Of a stretch of 64,000 bases of DNA, positions 61,580 to 64,000 are shown piece after piece. A program made the position numbers and the translations under genes. This stretch comes from an uncultured Bacilli bacterium (GTDB lineage Bacteria; Bacillota_I; Bacilli_A; RF39; UBA660). Numbering within the stretch: position 1 is the first letter of the stretch; every line of letters starts with the position of its first letter. The DNA lies in NCBI GenBank assembly GCA_934095845.1, contig CAKOKS010000001.1, positions 1 to 64,000 on the forward strand, given 5' to 3'. The notes under the pieces were generated by a model that saw only the letters and a program-made list of their open reading frames with translations, was not told the DNA's origin and made no database searches.

Positions 61580-63202
61580 ATGGAACCTATATATGTTTTT
61601 GGTCATAAGAATCCAGATACAGATTCTGTATGTGGAGCAATTTCTTATGCTTATTTAAAAAATAAACTTGGGGTTAAAGCAGAGCCAAGAGTAATTGGAG
61701 AAATAAATAAAGAAACTGAATATGTATTAAAATATTTTAAAATTGAAGTTCCACATTATTTAAATGATGTTAAAGTTCAACTTAAAGACGTTAATTTTCA
61801 TAAAAATTATTTACTTAATGAAAATAAACCAATAATTGATGCTTTTAATGTAATGAATTTAAATGCTATAACTGGACTTCCTTTAGTTGATGATAATAAA
61901 AAATTTAAGGGTTATGTTTCTTTGAAAGAAATAGCTGCGGATATGATTTATAATGAAAATTTACTTGTTGATACAAATTTTATTAATTTAGTAAATGTAT
62001 TGGATGCAAAAGAATATTTAAAATATGATGATCATATAACTGGATATGCTCATGCAGCAACATTCGATGATGAAACTTTTATAAATAATATTGAGCTTGA
62101 TAAAGAATCAATTTTAATTGTTGGAGATCGTGAGAAGTTAATCGAACATGCTATTAATAAAGGTGTAAAAATGATAATTTTAGTAAAGAATAGACCTTTA
62201 TCAAGTAGATTAAAACATCTTGCAGTTAAGAATAAAATAAATGTTATTATTTCACCAAAAAGTTCATTTAAAGTTGCTCGTGTTTTATGTTTAGCAAATC
62301 CAATTAAAACAATTAAAAGAGGGCAAGAAACAATATACTTTAATGAACAAGATTATTTGACTTATTTCAATGATGAAACAAGTAAACTAAAACATACTAA
62401 TTATCCAATTGTTAATAATAAAGGTGTTTGTTTAGGAATGCTTAGAACAATTGATGCACATGAAGTAAAGAGAAAGAAAGTTATTTTAGTAGATCATAAT
62501 ATGACAAGTCAATCAATTGATGGATTATATGAATCTGAAATACTTGAGATAATAGATCATCATAATATTGGGGATATTAATACAAGTGCACCAATTAATT
62601 TTAGAAATATGTCAGTTGGTTCAGTAAATACAATTATTTATTTAATGTATAAAGAAAATGGAATACGTATACCTCAAAATATAGCAGGTCTTATGTTAAG
62701 TGGTATTATTTCTGATACTCTTTTATTACAAAGCCCAACTACAACTGAACTTGATAAAGTTGTTGCAAGTAATCTAGCTCATACAGCAAAAGTTAATATG
62801 AAAAAATATGGACTTGATATGTTAAGTAGTGGGGTAGATATAAAAGGATTAACTGCTAATGAAATAGTTTATCGTGATTTTAAAACATATAAAATAAATG
62901 ATCACTCTATGGCAATTGGTCAAGTATTTACAACGGATTATAAAATGTATAAAGAGAGAGAAAATGAATTAGTTGAAGAATTAAATAGACTGGCTGCTAA
63001 TAATTCATTCTCAGTATGTGCATTATTTGTAACAAACTTTTTAACAAATGATTCAAATATATTATATTCTGAAAATTCTAAACGTATTTTAGAGCAAGCA
63101 TACAATATAAATGAACTTCATGAAGGTGATGTTATAAAGAATGTTGTATCAAGAAAGAAACAAATGGTTCCATGTATAATGGATGTTGTTGAACATTTAT
63201 AG
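61580..63202 (+). CDS. ppaC: Manganese-dependent inorganic pyrophosphatase with CBS-DRTGG
   Basis: 540 residues from ATG 61580 (TTGGAGGACATT upstream). The DHH domain: YVFGHKNPDTDSVCGAISYAYLKN, VILVDHNMTS and EIIDHHNIGDI; DHHA2 in the C-terminal part with NVVSRKKQMVPCI. Between them lie CBS (LNAITGLPLVDDNKKFKGYVSLKEI; YPIVNNKGVCLGMLRTID) and DRTGG (ILIVGDREKLIEHAINKGVKMIILVKNRPLSSRLKHLAVKNKINVIISPKSS). This is the regulated family II form: pyrophosphate is hydrolysed with Mn2+, and adenine nucleotides bind the CBS pair. Confidence 0.93.
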   Translation: MEPIYVFGHKNPDTDSVCGAISYAYLKNKLGVKAEPRVIGEINKETEYVLKYFKIEVPHYLNDVKVQLKDVNFHKNYLLNENKPIIDAFNVMNLNAITGLPLVDDNKKFKGYVSLKEIAADMIYNENLLVDTNFINLVNVLDAKEYLKYDDHITGYAHAATFDDETFINNIELDKESILIVGDREKLIEHAINKGVKMIILVKNRPLSSRLKHLAVKNKINVIISPKSSFKVARVLCLANPIKTIKRGQETIYFNEQDYLTYFNDETSKLKHTNYPIVNNKGVCLGMLRTIDAHEVKRKKVILVDHNMTSQSIDGLYESEILEIIDHHNIGDINTSAPINFRNMSVGSVNTIIYLMYKENGIRIPQNIAGLMLSGIISDTLLLQSPTTTELDKVVASNLAHTAKVNMKKYGLDMLSSGVDIKGLTANEIVYRDFKTYKINDHSMAIGQVFTTDYKMYKERENELVEELNRLAANNSFSVCALFVTNFLTNDSNILYSENSKRILEQAYNINELHEGDVIKNVVSRKKQMVPCIMDVVEHL

Positions 63203-63210
63203 GTTATAGT

Positions 63211-63372
63211 ATGGAAGAAAAAGATAAATTAGAAAAACTAAATGAAGTAAATGATCTTGTTAAAGTTGAAGTAAGAAATAGGCATGAAAGTAAAATAATT
63301 TTGATACTTGCTCTTGCAGGAATATTAATACTTATAGTGTTTATTCTTGAACTTCTAGTTTTGAATAAATAG
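63211..63372 (+). CDS. Single-pass membrane mini-protein, 53 aa
   Basis: ATG 63211, eight bases after the pyrophosphatase stop, with a weak TAGG ribosome site. MEEKDKLEKLNEVNDLVKVEVRNRHESK is a charged, helix-forming stretch; ILILALAGILILIVFILELLVL is a membrane helix; NK ends it. The polar-then-hydrophobic order suggests an anchored adaptor in the membrane. Too short for a family call. Confidence 0.5.
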   Translation: MEEKDKLEKLNEVNDLVKVEVRNRHESKIILILALAGILILIVFILELLVLNK

Positions 63373-63413
63373 TAATAAAAAACCAATTTATTAATATAAT
63401 ATAGTAGACAAAT

Positions 63414-63442
63414 TTGATTTTTTTACTTAAATTTGCTATAAT
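63414..63442 (+). promoter_or_regulatory. Sigma-A promoter of the large RNA
   Basis: TTGATT (63414-63419), 17 bases, TATAAT (63437-63442), extended by TGC. The -10 block ATTTGCTATAATTA also occurs at 1259-1272. Confidence 0.75.
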
Positions 63443-63449
63443 TAATTTG

Positions 63450-63952
63450 TGTGGTGCATTATGCTAGTCATTACACTATTTGAAGGTAGGGCTAAAAATC
63501 TACCAATTGTACAAATGAGACTTTGTATATTTGCTTCTTCTGCCCAAGTTGGGGTGAATATATGATTTAAAATTTAAGGATACCTCATAATGGCATATGA
63601 AATATTCCTTTTATTGCCTCACTTATACAAATAATGATTAACGTACATGATGTGAGTGATTGCTAGGGATAATTTTTGAAATAGTAATTGCAAAAGCATA
63701 TAAGAATAGTCACTTATGTTAGGGAAAGCCTCTAGCGTGTATATATTATAGGTATTAAGGTGCGGACTAAGTGGTAATCGAGTAGTTAGCTTGGCAACAA
63801 CTAACTGCATTATTTAAAACGAAAGTGCTTTAGGGTAACCGCAAGTATAATGTAGAGAAATTCAACTCGACCAAAGCCGTAAAATTGATTTATAATATAC
63901 CATACAATAAATGACTTTAAATTGGGGGAATGCCAAGTTAAAGTTTTTTTTT
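63450..63952 (+). ncRNA. Large structured non-coding RNA, about 500 nt
   Basis: No ORF of note between a strong promoter and a strong terminator. Local helices are visible on the plus strand: GTGTGGTG/CATTACAC (8 bp with two G-U pairs, favouring this strand), GGTAG/CTACC, TACAAA/TTTGTA, CTCAC/GTGAG, AGTTAG/CTAACT. Base composition is less A/T than the surroundings. tmRNA, RNase P class A/B and group I/II intron signatures were looked for and not found. Size and isolation recall the large ornate RNAs of Bacillota (ROOL, GOLLD), but I cannot assign a family by eye. Confidence 0.6.
63914..63952 (+). terminator. Terminator of the large RNA
   Basis: ACTTTAA/TTAAAGT outer stem with TTGG/CCAA inside, then T9. 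Confidence 0.9.
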
Positions 63953-63972
63953 GCAAAATTTTAATATTTAGA

Positions 63973-63999
63973 TATAATTATAATGGAGTGTGAAATATG
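63973..63999 (+). promoter_or_regulatory. Promoter -10 and start codon of the next gene
   Basis: TATAAT at 63973-63978, GGAG, and an ATG at 63997-63999, one base before the window ends. The gene itself is not visible. Confidence 0.35.
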
Positions 64000-64000
64000 A

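Noticed and set aside
63619..63810. Minus-strand ORF of 63 codons in the large RNA
   Set aside because: No ribosome site, low-complexity translation, and it lies within a structured transcript of the other strand.
63450..63952. RNase P RNA, tmRNA or group I/II intron
   Set aside because: No GAGGAAAGUC/ACAGAA pair of RNase P, no tRNA-like ends or tag ORF of tmRNA, no intron core or domain V sequence.
1..64000. Mycoplasma-type code with TGA as Trp
   Set aside because: Trp is TGG throughout, and TGA ends real genes (for example 17276-19234, 19231-19860 and the IS30 transposase).
1..64000. tRNA or rRNA genes
   Set aside because: No T-arm GTTCRANTC with matching stems and no rRNA-like sequence was found on either strand.

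Overview
This is a very A/T-rich, densely packed chromosomal window with strong Shine-Dalgarno sites (AGGAGG/AGGTGA), simple hairpin-plus-T terminators and TTGACA/TATAAT promoters. Together with an LCP protein, LtaS-like synthase, LysM amidases, CotJ proteins, a family II pyrophosphatase with CBS/DRTGG inserts and a GGGtGRT protein, this points to a low-GC Bacillota, most likely a gut Bacilli or Erysipelotrichia-like lineage. The exact taxon is my inference. TGA is used as a stop and Trp is TGG, so the code is standard bacterial.

Positions 1 to about 5820 are the right end of an integrative element. It carries a DUF2075 helicase fragment, a membrane protein, an attenuator-like leader, a HTH initiator-like protein, a mini-ORF, a large serine recombinase and two cargo genes with HEPN-like motifs (a candidate defence pair). 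The element sits inside a LysM N-acetylmuramoyl-L-alanine amidase gene, whose 3' part (5818-6585) survives. A decayed Bro-N antirepressor gene follows.

Positions 7 to 28 kb are mostly envelope and housekeeping genes: LCP protein, thioredoxin-like protein, CmpB-like membrane protein, GT2, U32 peptidase, a probable structured RNA on the minus strand (about 15916-16297), Sm-like mini-protein, DUF308 protein, zinc-ribbon membrane protein, secreted nuclease, an IS30 copy with visible inverted repeats, HerA-like ATPase, LtaS-like sulfatase, and a NifU-like/GGGtGRT pair.

Positions 28 to 46 kb hold a heterodimeric ABC exporter with one degenerate ATP site, a LysM protein with a catalytically dead amidase fold, a Ca2+-type P-ATPase, GtrA, CotJAB-like and CotJC, a UPF0316-like protein, Glf, an acetyltransferase, a third ABC half-exporter, a large membrane protein and a DPM-like GT2.

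Positions 46 to 58.7 kb are dominated by lineage-specific unknowns. Among them are a stand-alone RpoA-CTD-like protein, a holin/M15 endolysin pair, HAD and MFS genes, a frameshifted mini-gene and an ATP-grasp protein. Positions 58.8 to 63.4 kb are UvrB, a DUF2975-like protein, the pyrophosphatase and a one-TM mini-protein. The window ends with a promoter, a roughly 500-nt structured non-coding RNA with a strong terminator, and the first codon of another gene. No rRNA, tRNA or CRISPR array was found.
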